From Flammeovirga pacifica (GTDB taxonomy: Bacteria; Bacteroidota; Bacteroidia; Cytophagales; Flammeovirgaceae), in NCBI RefSeq assembly GCF_000807855.2, contig NZ_JRYR02000001.1, positions 1,729,881 to 1,793,880 of the forward strand: a stretch of DNA of 64,000 bases, written 5' to 3'. Position numbers and translations under genes: made by a program. The notes beneath the pieces are model-generated. The model worked only from the letters and a program-made list of their open reading frames with translations, was not told the origin of the DNA and did no database searches. Shown in pieces: positions 35,807-44,745 of this stretch; positions within the stretch are counted from its first letter, which is position 1, and each line of letters starts with the position of its first letter.

Positions 35807-36868
35807 TTATAATGCTTTAAAAGCAGTTATAAATTTATCATTTTCTTCTTTGGTGCCAATTGAGATTCTTAATCCCTCCTCGCATAATAAAACATTGGCT
35901 CTGTTACGTATCACAACGTTATTATCGATAAGTTTCTTATAATCTGAAGTAGCATTCTCAACTTGAATCAATAAGAAATTGGCATCGGAAGGGTAAATAT
36001 TTTTTACTTGTGGAAGTTTTTCCAATTCCTCTTTCAATCTCGTTCTTTCATTAATCATAGTTTCCACCATTTCATCTACCTTATCCACATGGTCCAAACA
36101 TTCTAATGCTTTTTCTTGTGTCAATTGATTGATATTATATGGAGGCTTGATAATATTGAAAATTCGAATGATTTCTTGTGAGGCAAACATCATCCCTAAT
36201 CTTAAACCTGCCATTCCCCAAGCTTTTGAGAAAGTTTGAAGTACTATTAAGTTAGGATATTGAGATAATCTCTGTGAAAAGCTTTCTTGATCAGAAAAAT
36301 CGATATAAGCTTCATCCACTACTACAAGCCCATTAAAATTATCTAATAGAGTTTCAATTTTATCAATTGACATACTATTACCAGTAGGATTATTTGGTGA
36401 ACACACAAAAATAATTTTTGTGTACTCATCTATGGAATTTAATATTCCCTTAGTATCAAGATCTAATTCCTTTGTTAAAGGAACTTCTCTTAATTCTACA
36501 TTATTTAAAGTGGCAGAAACTTGATACATCCCATAAGTTGGAGGTAAAATAATCACATTATCTTGACCTGCTTCAACAAATGCTCTAAATAATAAATCAA
36601 TGGGTTCATCACTTCCATTTCCTAAAAAAATATTCTCTTTCGGAACATTCTTTACTACAGAAAGCTTTTCTTTTACCGCTCTTTGATAAGGATCCGGATA
36701 TCTATTGTATTTTTCTCCAGTTGCAGTACCAAAAGGATTTTCATTAGCATCTAAAAAAACAAAATCGTCTGAGACTTCTTCAAATTCATCTCTAGCAGAT
36801 GAATAAGGTTTCATAGTACGGATATGATCTCGTAATAGAGATGTCATATCAAATACAGAATTTTCCAT
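35807..36868 (-). CDS. hisC: Histidinol-phosphate aminotransferase
   Basis: The 353-residue PLP enzyme converts imidazole acetol phosphate to histidinol phosphate. The fold-type I landmarks are 'LGNGSDEPIDLLFRAF', 'CSPNNPTGNS', 'VVDEAYIDFSDQ' and the PLP lysine in 'TFSKAWGMAGLRLG'. It is separated from the other histidine genes in the window (hisH, hisA at 42 kb), so the pathway is dispersed. Confidence 0.92.
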   Translation of the reverse strand: MENSVFDMTSLLRDHIRTMKPYSSARDEFEEVSDDFVFLDANENPFGTATGEKYNRYPDPYQRAVKEKLSVVKNVPKENIFLGNGSDEPIDLLFRAFVEAGQDNVIILPPTYGMYQVSATLNNVELREVPLTKELDLDTKGILNSIDEYTKIIFVCSPNNPTGNSMSIDKIETLLDNFNGLVVVDEAYIDFSDQESFSQRLSQYPNLIVLQTFSKAWGMAGLRLGMMFASQEIIRIFNIIKPPYNINQLTQEKALECLDHVDKVDEMVETMINERTRLKEELEKLPQVKNIYPSDANFLLIQVENATSDYKKLIDNNVVIRNRANVLLCEEGLRISIGTKEENDKFITAFKAL

Positions 36869-36894
36869 AAGTAAAAAATGAAAAAGTTATGTTC

Positions 36895-37893
36895 TTAACC
36901 ATTATTATTCTTCAAAACCTTTATCAGATCAAGCATATAAACTGTAGAAGAATAATTTGATTTTCCTGATGAGGTAGTTTTGATTCCGCCAAAAATAACT
37001 AATTTTTCTTTAGAAACAGTAGCTCCCATACCTCTTAAATCTCCAATATTGGTTTGATACCTTTTTAGACTACCTTTATTGGTGTCATAGATAAACAATT
37101 GGCGTTCGCTAAATAAGATGATGTAGTCTTTGTATTGAGTTACAGCAGCATCAACAATTGGCTCTGGTAACTTCCCCACTCTTACCCATCTATTTACCTT
37201 TATATTATACATGTAGATGTCGTCCAATTCTTGGTCACCTTTCCCTCCAAATGTATAAATTTTTCCATCTACAGCAGCTCCAAAAGTAACCATCTGAACA
37301 GGCATATTGGCCAGTTGTTTCCAGGTTTTCAACTTCGGATTATAGACATATAAAGTATTAGAATAAGTATCATCATCGATCATACCACCAAAAGAATAAA
37401 CTTGATCTTTATAGGTAGTTAAGCTATTCTTATGAAGAGGTTCTGGGTTTTCTGAAACTGTATTGATGTTGGGAATTTTTGCATTGAAACTAACCTCTCT
37501 AACACTCTCATCAATATCAGAAAAAGAGGAAGCATCATTTTTTGCGTCGGTCCCATTTAGTAATAGTAAGGAGCCATTAGCTATAATACTATTAATGTTT
37601 TTCTCTGCGGTAATATTTATTGGCGTTAATTCATGCCAATTTTCCCTTTCAACATTAAATACAAGTATATTATCAAAATTCTTACCTTGTTTATTTTCTC
37701 CTCCAATCACAAAACTTGAAGATCCGTTACTGGTATAACCCATGTAGGCTCTTGGTTGAGGTAAAGGTGATGTTTTAGAAAATCTCAAAGAGGCATTCTC
37801 ATATTCTCTAATATTCACAGATGCACAAGCATTGATTATCAGGAATAAAAACAGAAAAATATATTTTTGATATGTTGAATAACTTAATTTCAT
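36895..37893 (-). CDS. Kelch-repeat lipoprotein
   Basis: The ATG at 37893 gives 332 residues with a clean lipoprotein signal (lipobox 'IINAC'); a longer frame to 37962 would start at a TTG upstream of a candidate promoter. At least four Kelch-type blades are visible, such as 'YKDQVYSFGGMIDDDTYSNT', 'VDGKIYTFGGKGD' and 'SKEKLVIFGGIKT', forming a beta-propeller. Kelch propellers bind proteins or sugars; no catalytic residue is evident. It lies 26 bases upstream of hisC on the same strand. Confidence 0.8.
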   Translation of the reverse strand: MKLSYSTYQKYIFLFLFLIINACASVNIREYENASLRFSKTSPLPQPRAYMGYTSNGSSSFVIGGENKQGKNFDNILVFNVERENWHELTPINITAEKNINSIIANGSLLLLNGTDAKNDASSFSDIDESVREVSFNAKIPNINTVSENPEPLHKNSLTTYKDQVYSFGGMIDDDTYSNTLYVYNPKLKTWKQLANMPVQMVTFGAAVDGKIYTFGGKGDQELDDIYMYNIKVNRWVRVGKLPEPIVDAAVTQYKDYIILFSERQLFIYDTNKGSLKRYQTNIGDLRGMGATVSKEKLVIFGGIKTTSSGKSNYSSTVYMLDLIKVLKNNNG

Positions 37894-37916
37894 CAAAAGA
37901 TTCACTATTATTATTA

Positions 37917-37924
37917 CAAAAGTA
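37917..37924 (-). promoter_or_regulatory. Candidate -7 box for the Kelch lipoprotein gene
   Basis: TACTTTTG on the minus strand matches TAnnTTTG and lies 23 bases upstream of the ATG at 37893, supporting that start. Confidence 0.4.
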
Positions 37925-38068
37925 ACATATAGATAAGTAGTATCATTGTTTGAAAGTTTCAATTGATGTTATGTTTAGTTAAAAATAGATAGTTTGGATT
38001 ATATCAACATAAACCACTACTCTATTTCTTACAAATAAATGAATATTAATACTTTGTGAAATATATAA

Positions 38069-38842
38069 ATGAAAAACATTAAAGGTATACTTTGTGATTT
38101 AGATGGTGTTTTATACAACGATTCTATACTTATTGATGGTGTGATAGACAGTATCAATAATTTAAAAAATAAAGGGTATAAATTTCTTTTTGTTACAAAT
38201 ACTTCGGGAGTTACTTCTGATGAGTTATTCGATAGATTGACAAATATGGGAATACCCGTTCAAGATAATGAAATTTTGAGTCCGCCATTAGCCGCCTTTA
38301 ATTATGTAAAGAACAAAGGTTACAAATCTGCTGAAGTACTTGGTGGGAATAGTATCAAAAAGTTATTCTATGATCATATCGAGGAAAATACAACTTCTCC
38401 TGAAGTGATTGTGATTGGTGATATTGGTAAAAACTGGGATTATCAACTCATGAATGATTTGTTCAATAAAATTTTGAATGGCAGTCATATTGTTGGATTA
38501 CACAAAGGTAAATTTTGGAAAGCATCGGATGGGCTTAGAATTGATATAGGTGCATTTATCACAGGTTTAGAATACGCTACTACAAAACAAAGTGTGTGCA
38601 TAGGAAAACCAGAAAAAGCTTTCTACGAAGCTGCAATTAATAAAATTGGTTTACCGCCAGAAAACTTACTCATGATAGGTGATGATATTGTTGGTGACAT
38701 TCAAGGAGCTAAATCTGCAAATTTAACTGCTGTACAAGTTAAAACAGGAAAATATCGACAAGAATTAACCGAAAATTCTCCCGTTCCCCCAGATTATTTG
38801 ATTCAAGATTTTAATGAATTAATACAGTTATTAGATCATTAA
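38069..38842 (+). CDS. HAD-IIA family hydrolase (LHPP-like)
   Basis: The 257-residue protein starts with the HAD nucleophile motif 'GILCDLDGVLY' (D10, D12) and has motif II 'FVTNTSG', the conserved 'GKPEKAFYEAAINKIG' and motif IV 'MIGDDIVGDIQGA'. Members of this group (LHPP, NagD) act on pyrophosphate, phosphohistidine or sugar phosphates; the substrate is not settled. It overlaps the convergent SixA-type gene by 4 bases. Confidence 0.87.
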   Translation: MKNIKGILCDLDGVLYNDSILIDGVIDSINNLKNKGYKFLFVTNTSGVTSDELFDRLTNMGIPVQDNEILSPPLAAFNYVKNKGYKSAEVLGGNSIKKLFYDHIEENTTSPEVIVIGDIGKNWDYQLMNDLFNKILNGSHIVGLHKGKFWKASDGLRIDIGAFITGLEYATTKQSVCIGKPEKAFYEAAINKIGLPPENLLMIGDDIVGDIQGAKSANLTAVQVKTGKYRQELTENSPVPPDYLIQDFNELIQLLDH

Positions 38843-39324
38843 GCCCCAGTATATCTACTTAAAGTTTGCCCTGTTGCTTGCGATACCATACTCCATGAAG
38901 TGAAATCAAAACTGATTACGAGTGCGTCTGCAGGTGACAGGGGATTCAATGCTTCTCCAGTAAGATATTCTGCTAAAAATGTAAGCGTCGGGTTATGGCC
39001 TACAATCGCAAAACAATCTGCTTCATCAGAACGCTGATTGATAAAATCTAATAGCTTACCTACATTGGCACTGTAAAACGAACTTTCTTCAAAAGTTGCT
39101 TCCTCAGGGATGTCCAAAGTCTCTACCAATACTTGAGTGGTAGTTTTCGTACGTTCTGCATCAGAATAAAATACAATATCTGGAAGGTAAGCTCCTGTTT
39201 TCACTCTTTTGGCCATATGCATTGCTTGTGCATACCCCTGTTGAGTCAACATTCGATTTTTATCTTCCACCCCAAAATAGACAGATTCTGCCTCTGCATG
39301 TCTTATTAGTATTAGCGTTTTCAT
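38839..39324 (-). CDS. SixA-type histidine phosphatase
   Basis: The 161-residue protein starts 'MKTLILIRHAEAES' with the RHA catalytic core (R8, H9) and a second histidine in 'FAIVGHNPTLTF'. SixA-type proteins dephosphorylate phosphohistidine in phosphorelays or the nitrogen PTS. Short length without extra domains fits SixA rather than phosphoglycerate mutase. It is convergent with the HAD hydrolase, overlapping 4 bases. Confidence 0.9.
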   Translation of the reverse strand: MKTLILIRHAEAESVYFGVEDKNRMLTQQGYAQAMHMAKRVKTGAYLPDIVFYSDAERTKTTTQVLVETLDIPEEATFEESSFYSANVGKLLDFINQRSDEADCFAIVGHNPTLTFLAEYLTGEALNPLSPADALVISFDFTSWSMVSQATGQTLSRYTGA

Positions 39325-39590
39325 TTGGCTCCATTGTTAGTAATCAGAACAATTTACACAAAAAATTGATCTAAAAAAAGAGTATCTAATGCGATCTAAT
39401 TTTTAGTATTTTTTTTATATCTGCAACATTAAAATTTAGAAACTATAACTCATTTAAATTAAAAAAATCCATCCAGAATAAATGAATTATAAGTCATTTC
39501 ATTTTTATCATATAAGTTTTTCAAATCCGATTATTTTTATTTATTATTACAACATACGAATTTAAATTACCTATATAAATTATTCTATTT

Positions 39591-39830
39591 ATGAATGAAA
39601 TTGAAGAAATAATATTCAATGCAATAAAAAAAGATAAAGAATATTTAAATCAGCTTCGAAAGCAACTAAAAGATACTAACCCATTCACTGTAGCTGTACA
39701 GATGCAAGAAGATTTAAAAGATGTAGAATCTCATCGAGCTATTTATGATACTATTTTTTCTAAAGTAGATTTATATAAAATAGCACAATCACTAAATCAA
39801 AAACGCGCCTACAATAAAAAAGGCGAGTAA
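39591..39830 (+). CDS. Small charged protein of unknown function
   Basis: This 79-residue, highly charged, helical protein ('MNEIEEIIFNAIKKDKEYL', C-terminal 'KKGE') resembles no family I recognise. It sits between an AT-rich gap and a terminator in front of the amylase gene, so it is likely transcribed alone. Confidence 0.5.
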   Translation: MNEIEEIIFNAIKKDKEYLNQLRKQLKDTNPFTVAVQMQEDLKDVESHRAIYDTIFSKVDLYKIAQSLNQKRAYNKKGE

Positions 39831-39839
39831 TAAAATATC

Positions 39840-39877
39840 AACTCTCCCAAAGTGAATTTCTAAGGAGAGTTTTTTTA
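39840..39877 (+). terminator. Terminator after the 79-residue gene
   Basis: The stem AACTCTCC / GGAGAGTT has a 16-base loop and is followed by T. Confidence 0.7.
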
Positions 39878-39900
39878 TCCAAAAAATAAAATATACATCA

Positions 39901-41766
39901 ATGAACATTAAAACACATCGGTTCTCCATTTTAGTTTTAGGTATTGTTTTAAGCTTTTTAATAGGCTGTTCATCGCAAAATAAACAGGACAAAAAAAAAT
40001 TGAAGCATTTATATGATATATCTAGCTCTACCGAAACAATAGAAGACCATAAAATAGTCGTTTATCAAATGATGACTCGATTATTTGGCAACACCAATAC
40101 CACCAATAAACCTTGGGGGACTCTAAAAGAAAATGGAGTGGGTAAATTTAACGACATTAATGAAAATGCATTAAAAGGGATTAAAGACCTAGGAGCTACT
40201 CACGTTTGGTACACAGGAGTAATTGAACACGCTGTGATTACTGATTACAGAAAAAATGGTATTAGACTAGACGATGCTGATGTTGTAAAAGGCAGAGCAG
40301 GATCTCCTTATGCCATCAAAGATTATTATGATGTTAACCCTGACATGTCTGTAAATGTTGATCAAAGATTAGAAGAATTTGAAGCATTAATCAAAAGAAC
40401 TCATGATCAAGATTTAAAAGTTATTATTGATTTTGTTCCTAACCATGTTGCTAGAGAATATTATTCAGATAAAAAACCAAAAGGAGTTAAAGATTTAGGC
40501 GAAGGTGATAATCTGAAAAAAGGATTTGCCCCTAATAATAACTTTTACTACCTCCCTAACGAATCGTTTGTGGTTCCTCAAGATTATAAACCTTTAGGGG
40601 GAGATAAATTTCCTCTTGCAGATGGTAAGTTTAAAGAAGTACCTGCTAAAGTTTCTGGAAATGGTGCTGTTACCCCTACTCCATCAGTAAATGATTGGTT
40701 TGAAACCGTTCGTTTAAATTATGGTGTCAATCACCTTTCTGAAAATGGAGAAAAAGTATTTAACATTGATGGCGATGTACCATCAACATGGAAAAAGACG
40801 TTAGCCATACTTTCGTATTGGGCAGAAAAAGGGGTAGATGGATTCCGTTGTGATATGGCTGAAATGGTACCCGTAGAATATTGGGGATGGATGATTCCTC
40901 AGATTAAAAAAATCAATCCTAATATCCGATTTATCGCTGAGGTTTATAATCCAAAAGAATATAAAAACTATATCTTCAACGGTAAATTCGATTACTTATA
41001 TGACAAAGTAGGCGTTTATGATACTTTACGTGCTGTTATGGAAAACAGAGAAGGATCATCTTTAGCTCATCTTACTAAAGTCTGGAAAGATATGGATGGC
41101 TTTAACAATCATATGCTCCGATTCTTAGAAAATCATGATGAGCAACGTATTGCCTCTAAGGAGTTCTCTAACGATCCTATATTAGGCGTTCCAGGTATGG
41201 CTGTAAGTGCTGCCTTAGGAAGCGGCCCTGTGATGGTTTATTTTGGTCAGGAAGTTGGCGAACCAGGTGCTGGAAAATCAGGATTTAGTGGAAACGACGG
41301 AAGAACAACAATTTTTGATTATTGGGGTGTCCCAGAACATCAAAAATGGGTAAATAATCATTTATATGATGGTGGACAGTTATCTTCAGAGCAACGTACT
41401 CTTCGTAAAAAGTATAAAGATATTTTAAAATCAGTCCAACAAAGTGATGCTTTCCGTAAAGGAAACTTAATTGATTTACAACAATTTAATATCACTAATG
41501 CCCACTATAATTCTGATAAAATATATAGTTTCATCAGATATTATGGAGATGAATCAATACTTGTTTTAGCTAATTTTTCTAATAAAAAAGATCAATTAGA
41601 ATTGATTATTCCTCAAATTGTTACTGATAAATTAAACTTGTCCTCTGAAATAAAAGGTAAAGATTTATTATCAGGTCAGACAATAAACATATCAATTGAT
41701 AAAGCCAACGAAAGCGGTATTCCTCTTTCAATTGAACCTTATCAGGCTTTATACCTTGCTTTATAG
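39901..41766 (+). CDS. Alpha-amylase family (GH13) lipoprotein
   Basis: The 621-residue protein has a lipobox 'LIGC' (cysteine about 24) and a (beta/alpha)8 GH13 domain. The four conserved regions are 'VIIDFVPNHV', 'GVDGFRCDMAEMVP' (nucleophile D318), 'FIAEVYNP' (acid/base E347) and 'FLENHDEQR' (D413). A short beta-sandwich closes the protein. It should hydrolyse or transfer alpha-1,4-glucans at the cell surface or in the periplasm. No SusC/SusD or MalR-type gene is adjacent, so it is not part of a classical Sus locus here. Confidence 0.92.
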   Translation: MNIKTHRFSILVLGIVLSFLIGCSSQNKQDKKKLKHLYDISSSTETIEDHKIVVYQMMTRLFGNTNTTNKPWGTLKENGVGKFNDINENALKGIKDLGATHVWYTGVIEHAVITDYRKNGIRLDDADVVKGRAGSPYAIKDYYDVNPDMSVNVDQRLEEFEALIKRTHDQDLKVIIDFVPNHVAREYYSDKKPKGVKDLGEGDNLKKGFAPNNNFYYLPNESFVVPQDYKPLGGDKFPLADGKFKEVPAKVSGNGAVTPTPSVNDWFETVRLNYGVNHLSENGEKVFNIDGDVPSTWKKTLAILSYWAEKGVDGFRCDMAEMVPVEYWGWMIPQIKKINPNIRFIAEVYNPKEYKNYIFNGKFDYLYDKVGVYDTLRAVMENREGSSLAHLTKVWKDMDGFNNHMLRFLENHDEQRIASKEFSNDPILGVPGMAVSAALGSGPVMVYFGQEVGEPGAGKSGFSGNDGRTTIFDYWGVPEHQKWVNNHLYDGGQLSSEQRTLRKKYKDILKSVQQSDAFRKGNLIDLQQFNITNAHYNSDKIYSFIRYYGDESILVLANFSNKKDQLELIIPQIVTDKLNLSSEIKGKDLLSGQTINISIDKANESGIPLSIEPYQALYLAL

Positions 41767-41793
41767 GCTGATTAATTAATAATTATATCATTC

Positions 41794-41839
41794 AAACAGT
41801 TTATTTATGAAAATCTCATCATAAGTAAACTGTTTTTTT
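41794..41839 (+). terminator. Terminator of the amylase gene
   Basis: The stem AAACAGTTTA / TAAACTGTTT with an inner TTATGA/TCATAA is followed by T, 27 bases after the stop. Confidence 0.8.
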
Positions 41840-41881
41840 ATGAAATTAATGACTGATTTTTTCATTCTATAGAAAGAATCG

Positions 41882-41889
41882 TAATTTTG
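41882..41889 (+). promoter_or_regulatory. Candidate -7 box of the hisH-hisA-pgeF operon
   Basis: TAATTTTG matches TAnnTTTG. It overlaps the TTG at 41887 that opens the longest frame, so translation must start further downstream, at ATG 41971. Confidence 0.5.
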
Positions 41890-41970
41890 ATCTTTCAAGA
41901 ACAATCTTCAACTAAGAAAAGAGATTCGTTCATCAATTATGCTGAAAAGCGTCATTTTAATAGCGAAACG

Positions 41971-42558
41971 ATGAAAGTTGCTATCATTAAATACAATGCG
42001 GGAAATGTGCAATCTGTAAGATACGCTTTACAACGCATAGGTATTGACCCTATTCTAACAGACCAAAAAGAGGAAATCCTATCTGCTGATAAAGTGATTT
42101 TCCCAGGAGTTGGCGAAGCAAAGTCGGCAATGGATTATCTAAAAGCTAGAAATTTAGATACACTGATAAAAGAGTTAAAGCAACCCACTTTAGGTATATG
42201 CTTGGGACTTCAACTTATGTGTCAACATTCAGAAGAAAGAGATACTGAGTGCCTTGGCATATTTGACACTCATGTCAAAAAGTTTGAAAGTGACAGCTTA
42301 AAAGTACCTCATATGGGGTGGAATAACATCCATGATTTAAAAACACCCTTATATAAAGGTTTGAACGATGATGACTATGTGTACTATGTACATAGTTTTT
42401 ATGCTGAATTATGTGAAGAAACTATTGCGGTAACAGATTATGTGCATCCATATAGTGCCTCTTTACACAAAAACAATTTTTATGCTGCCCAGTTTCACCC
42501 TGAGAAAAGTGGTGATGTAGGCCAAAAAATTATCCAAAACTTTATTTCAGAGTGCTAA
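41971..42558 (+). CDS. hisH: Imidazole glycerol phosphate synthase, glutaminase subunit HisH
   Basis: The ATG at 41971 gives 195 residues, the usual HisH size. It is a class I glutamine amidotransferase: the nucleophile elbow is 'PTLGICLGLQLMC', and the catalytic His/Glu lie in 'FYAAQFHPEKSG'. HisH feeds ammonia to HisF. HisF is not in the window. The hisA start follows after 1 base. Confidence 0.94.
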   Translation: MKVAIIKYNAGNVQSVRYALQRIGIDPILTDQKEEILSADKVIFPGVGEAKSAMDYLKARNLDTLIKELKQPTLGICLGLQLMCQHSEERDTECLGIFDTHVKKFESDSLKVPHMGWNNIHDLKTPLYKGLNDDDYVYYVHSFYAELCEETIAVTDYVHPYSASLHKNNFYAAQFHPEKSGDVGQKIIQNFISEC

Positions 42559-42559
42559 T

Positions 42560-43294
42560 ATGAGTAAGAGATTAGAAATTATTCCAGCAATAGATTTGAT
42601 AGATGGTCAACTTGTTAGACTTTCTCAAGGTGATTATGCTCAAAAAACAGTGTATGCCAAAGATCCATTAGATATTGCAAAACAATTTGAAGATGCTGGT
42701 ATCACAAGATTACATTTGGTGGATTTAGATGGTGCTAAAGTAAAAAAAGTGGTGAATTACCCTGTTCTTGAAAGAATAGTATCCAATACCAATTTAATCG
42801 TCGATTTTGGAGGAGGTATTCAATCTGATGAGGATTTACAAAAAGTATTTGATCATGGTGCAGCCATGGTTACTTGTGGTTCTATTGCTGTAAAATCACA
42901 AGATAAATTTGTAAGTTGGATTGAAAAATTCGGTGCAGAAAGAATGATTTTAGCAGCTGATGCAAAAGATAAAAAAATTGCAGTTAGTGGATGGCAAGAA
43001 GACAGTCAACTTCCTTTGTTTGACTTTTTGAAAAACTATACAGATAAAGGAATCACTAAAGTACTTTGTACTGATATTTCTAAAGACGGTATGATGCAAG
43101 GCCCTAATACAGCTTTATATCAAGAAATTATTCAAGAATTCCCCGAAATGGAACTTATCGCCAGTGGTGGTGTAAGTAAGTTTGACGATTTAGTGAAATT
43201 AGATCAAGAAGGGATTCCTGCCGTTGTAGTAGGAAAAGCTATCTACGAAGGTACTATTAGTATTGAGCAGATTTATAAACATAATAGTCAATAA
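42560..43294 (+). CDS. hisA: Phosphoribosylformimino-5-aminoimidazole carboxamide ribotide isomerase HisA
   Basis: The 244-residue (beta/alpha)8 isomerase begins 'IIPAIDLIDGQLVRLSQGDY' with the catalytic aspartate in 'IPAIDL', 'HLVDLDGAK' and the C-terminal 'ELIASGGVSKFDDL' phosphate site. It catalyses the step before the HisH/HisF reaction. It is transcribed between hisH and pgeF, with 1- and 2-base gaps. Confidence 0.94.
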   Translation: MSKRLEIIPAIDLIDGQLVRLSQGDYAQKTVYAKDPLDIAKQFEDAGITRLHLVDLDGAKVKKVVNYPVLERIVSNTNLIVDFGGGIQSDEDLQKVFDHGAAMVTCGSIAVKSQDKFVSWIEKFGAERMILAADAKDKKIAVSGWQEDSQLPLFDFLKNYTDKGITKVLCTDISKDGMMQGPNTALYQEIIQEFPEMELIASGGVSKFDDLVKLDQEGIPAVVVGKAIYEGTISIEQIYKHNSQ

Positions 43295-43296
43295 AT

Positions 43297-44076
43297 ATGA
43301 TCCCTACACTGTCTTTTGATTTACTGAATAAACATGGTGTGCATCACTTTATCACTACTAGAAAAGGTGGTGTAAGTCAGCCTCCCTTTGATGAATTAAA
43401 TCTTGGGAATAAAAAGTACGACAAAACAGAAGATGTAAATCAGAATCGAAAGATAGTACAACTACATTTAGGTGGTCATCATCTATTTATTGGAGATCAA
43501 CAACACACGAATACAATTGGTGTTGTTAAAGAAGATAATCTGGAGGACTTGATATCAAGTCCTCTTCCTTTTCCAGCAACAGATGGCTTAATTACAAATG
43601 TAAAAGGGATTGGGTTACTTACCTTAGCAGCTGATTGCACTCCCATTTTACTATTTGATCCTATCAAAAAAGTAATTGGTGCTGTACACTCCGGATGGAA
43701 AGGTACGGAGCTAAAAATATTGACCAAAGCCATCCAAAAAATGCAAACTACTTTCGATGTGGACTCTACCTCATTAATTGTTTGCTTTGGCCCATTTATC
43801 AAAAAAGAAACCTATGAAATTGGTCTTGATGTAGCTCAGTTATTTGAAGCTGCATATCCTAAAAATAAAGACCAAATATTATTACCTCATCCAAACTCAG
43901 AAAAACAATATTTAGATATCACTACTTGTCAGAAAATCCAATGTGATGACATGGGGATAAAAAGCTCAAATATTGAATTTATGCCTTACAATACTTTTAC
44001 AGATAAACGATTTTATTCGGCAAGACAAGCTTCTCCTAATCAAACAGGTAGATTTGGCGGTGCTATTATTCTATAG
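43297..44076 (+). CDS. pgeF: YfiH/PgeF family purine nucleosidase or peptidoglycan editing factor
   Basis: The 259-residue protein has the family core 'ADCTPILLFD', 'GAVHSGWKGTELKIL' and the C-terminal 'RFYSARQASPNQTGRFGGAI'. PgeF members are zinc enzymes with nucleoside phosphorylase/deaminase or laccase-like activities, and PgeF edits misincorporated amino acids in peptidoglycan precursors. Its place as the last gene of a his operon is probably by cotranscription, not function. It overlaps the convergent SRPBCC gene by 11 bases. Confidence 0.9.
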   Translation: MIPTLSFDLLNKHGVHHFITTRKGGVSQPPFDELNLGNKKYDKTEDVNQNRKIVQLHLGGHHLFIGDQQHTNTIGVVKEDNLEDLISSPLPFPATDGLITNVKGIGLLTLAADCTPILLFDPIKKVIGAVHSGWKGTELKILTKAIQKMQTTFDVDSTSLIVCFGPFIKKETYEIGLDVAQLFEAAYPKNKDQILLPHPNSEKQYLDITTCQKIQCDDMGIKSSNIEFMPYNTFTDKRFYSARQASPNQTGRFGGAIIL

Positions 44077-44617
44077 TTTCACCATTTTCAACAGTAAATT
44101 TCAACTGTTCTAAAGCCAATTGATACTGTGCTCCAATTTTCGTTTCATAATCAGACATGAATGCAATCACTCTTGCAGCTAATTGATACCCAAAATCCCC
44201 TTTCTCTTGCCAAGTAACTACGCATCCGTTTTGGTTAGATTGAATATCAAAGGCTATATCAGAAGTAAAAGCTCCATCATTTGTTGTCATTTGAAGAACA
44301 ACTTTGTCAAAGGGTTCAGATGCTAATATTCTCAAATCAGCCTTACTCCCACTATAATTCAACCATGAATGAGTTGCACCTACTCCCTCGTCAGGCCCGG
44401 TAAAAGTTGGCGATAATCTTTGTACATCATTATCGGTCATAAATGCCCATTTATCCCAATTTCGTAGATTATTAATCTCAGGGAAGATTTTATCGGCTTT
44501 TGATTTAATTATTATTTTCTGATTAACATGATATGTTGAGGGTAATAATAATGCTCCTCCAGTAATTAAAAATAAAGCAGTAAATACACCTAGTGAGAAA
44601 AAACGTAAGATTTTCAT
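44066..44617 (-). CDS. SRPBCC (START-like) family protein with membrane anchor
   Basis: The 183-residue protein has an N-terminal hydrophobic helix (about 5-25) and a START-like helix-grip domain with 'IFPEINNLRNWDKW' and 'GVGATHSWLN'. This family binds hydrophobic ligands or acts as a cyclase/dehydrase; no ligand can be assigned. A candidate -7 box (TAGCTTTG, minus strand) is at 44639. Confidence 0.75.
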   Translation of the reverse strand: MKILRFFSLGVFTALFLITGGALLLPSTYHVNQKIIIKSKADKIFPEINNLRNWDKWAFMTDNDVQRLSPTFTGPDEGVGATHSWLNYSGSKADLRILASEPFDKVVLQMTTNDGAFTSDIAFDIQSNQNGCVVTWQEKGDFGYQLAARVIAFMSDYETKIGAQYQLALEQLKFTVENGETIE

Positions 44618-44638
44618 TCAATAAAATTTGTTTGATTG

Positions 44639-44646
44639 CAAAGCTA
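44639..44646 (-). promoter_or_regulatory. Candidate -7 box of the SRPBCC gene
   Basis: TAGCTTTG on the minus strand matches TAnnTTTG, 21 bases before the start codon. No -33 box is clear. Confidence 0.35.
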
Positions 44647-44745
44647 ACAAGGTAATAAATGATATGAAATTTAGATGATCATTTTATTTAATGAGTTTGC
44701 TAATTTTTTTTATGTATTTTTATAAAAATATATATTACTGATAGA

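Noticed and set aside
41887..41970. N-terminal extension of hisH from a TTG at 41887
   Set aside because: The TTG lies inside the TAATTTTG promoter box, and HisH homologues begin at 'MKVAIIKYNAGN', so the ATG at 41971 is preferred.
43497..43802. 101-codon antisense frame inside pgeF
   Set aside because: It is antisense to the conserved YfiH core, and the sense protein fully explains the sequence.
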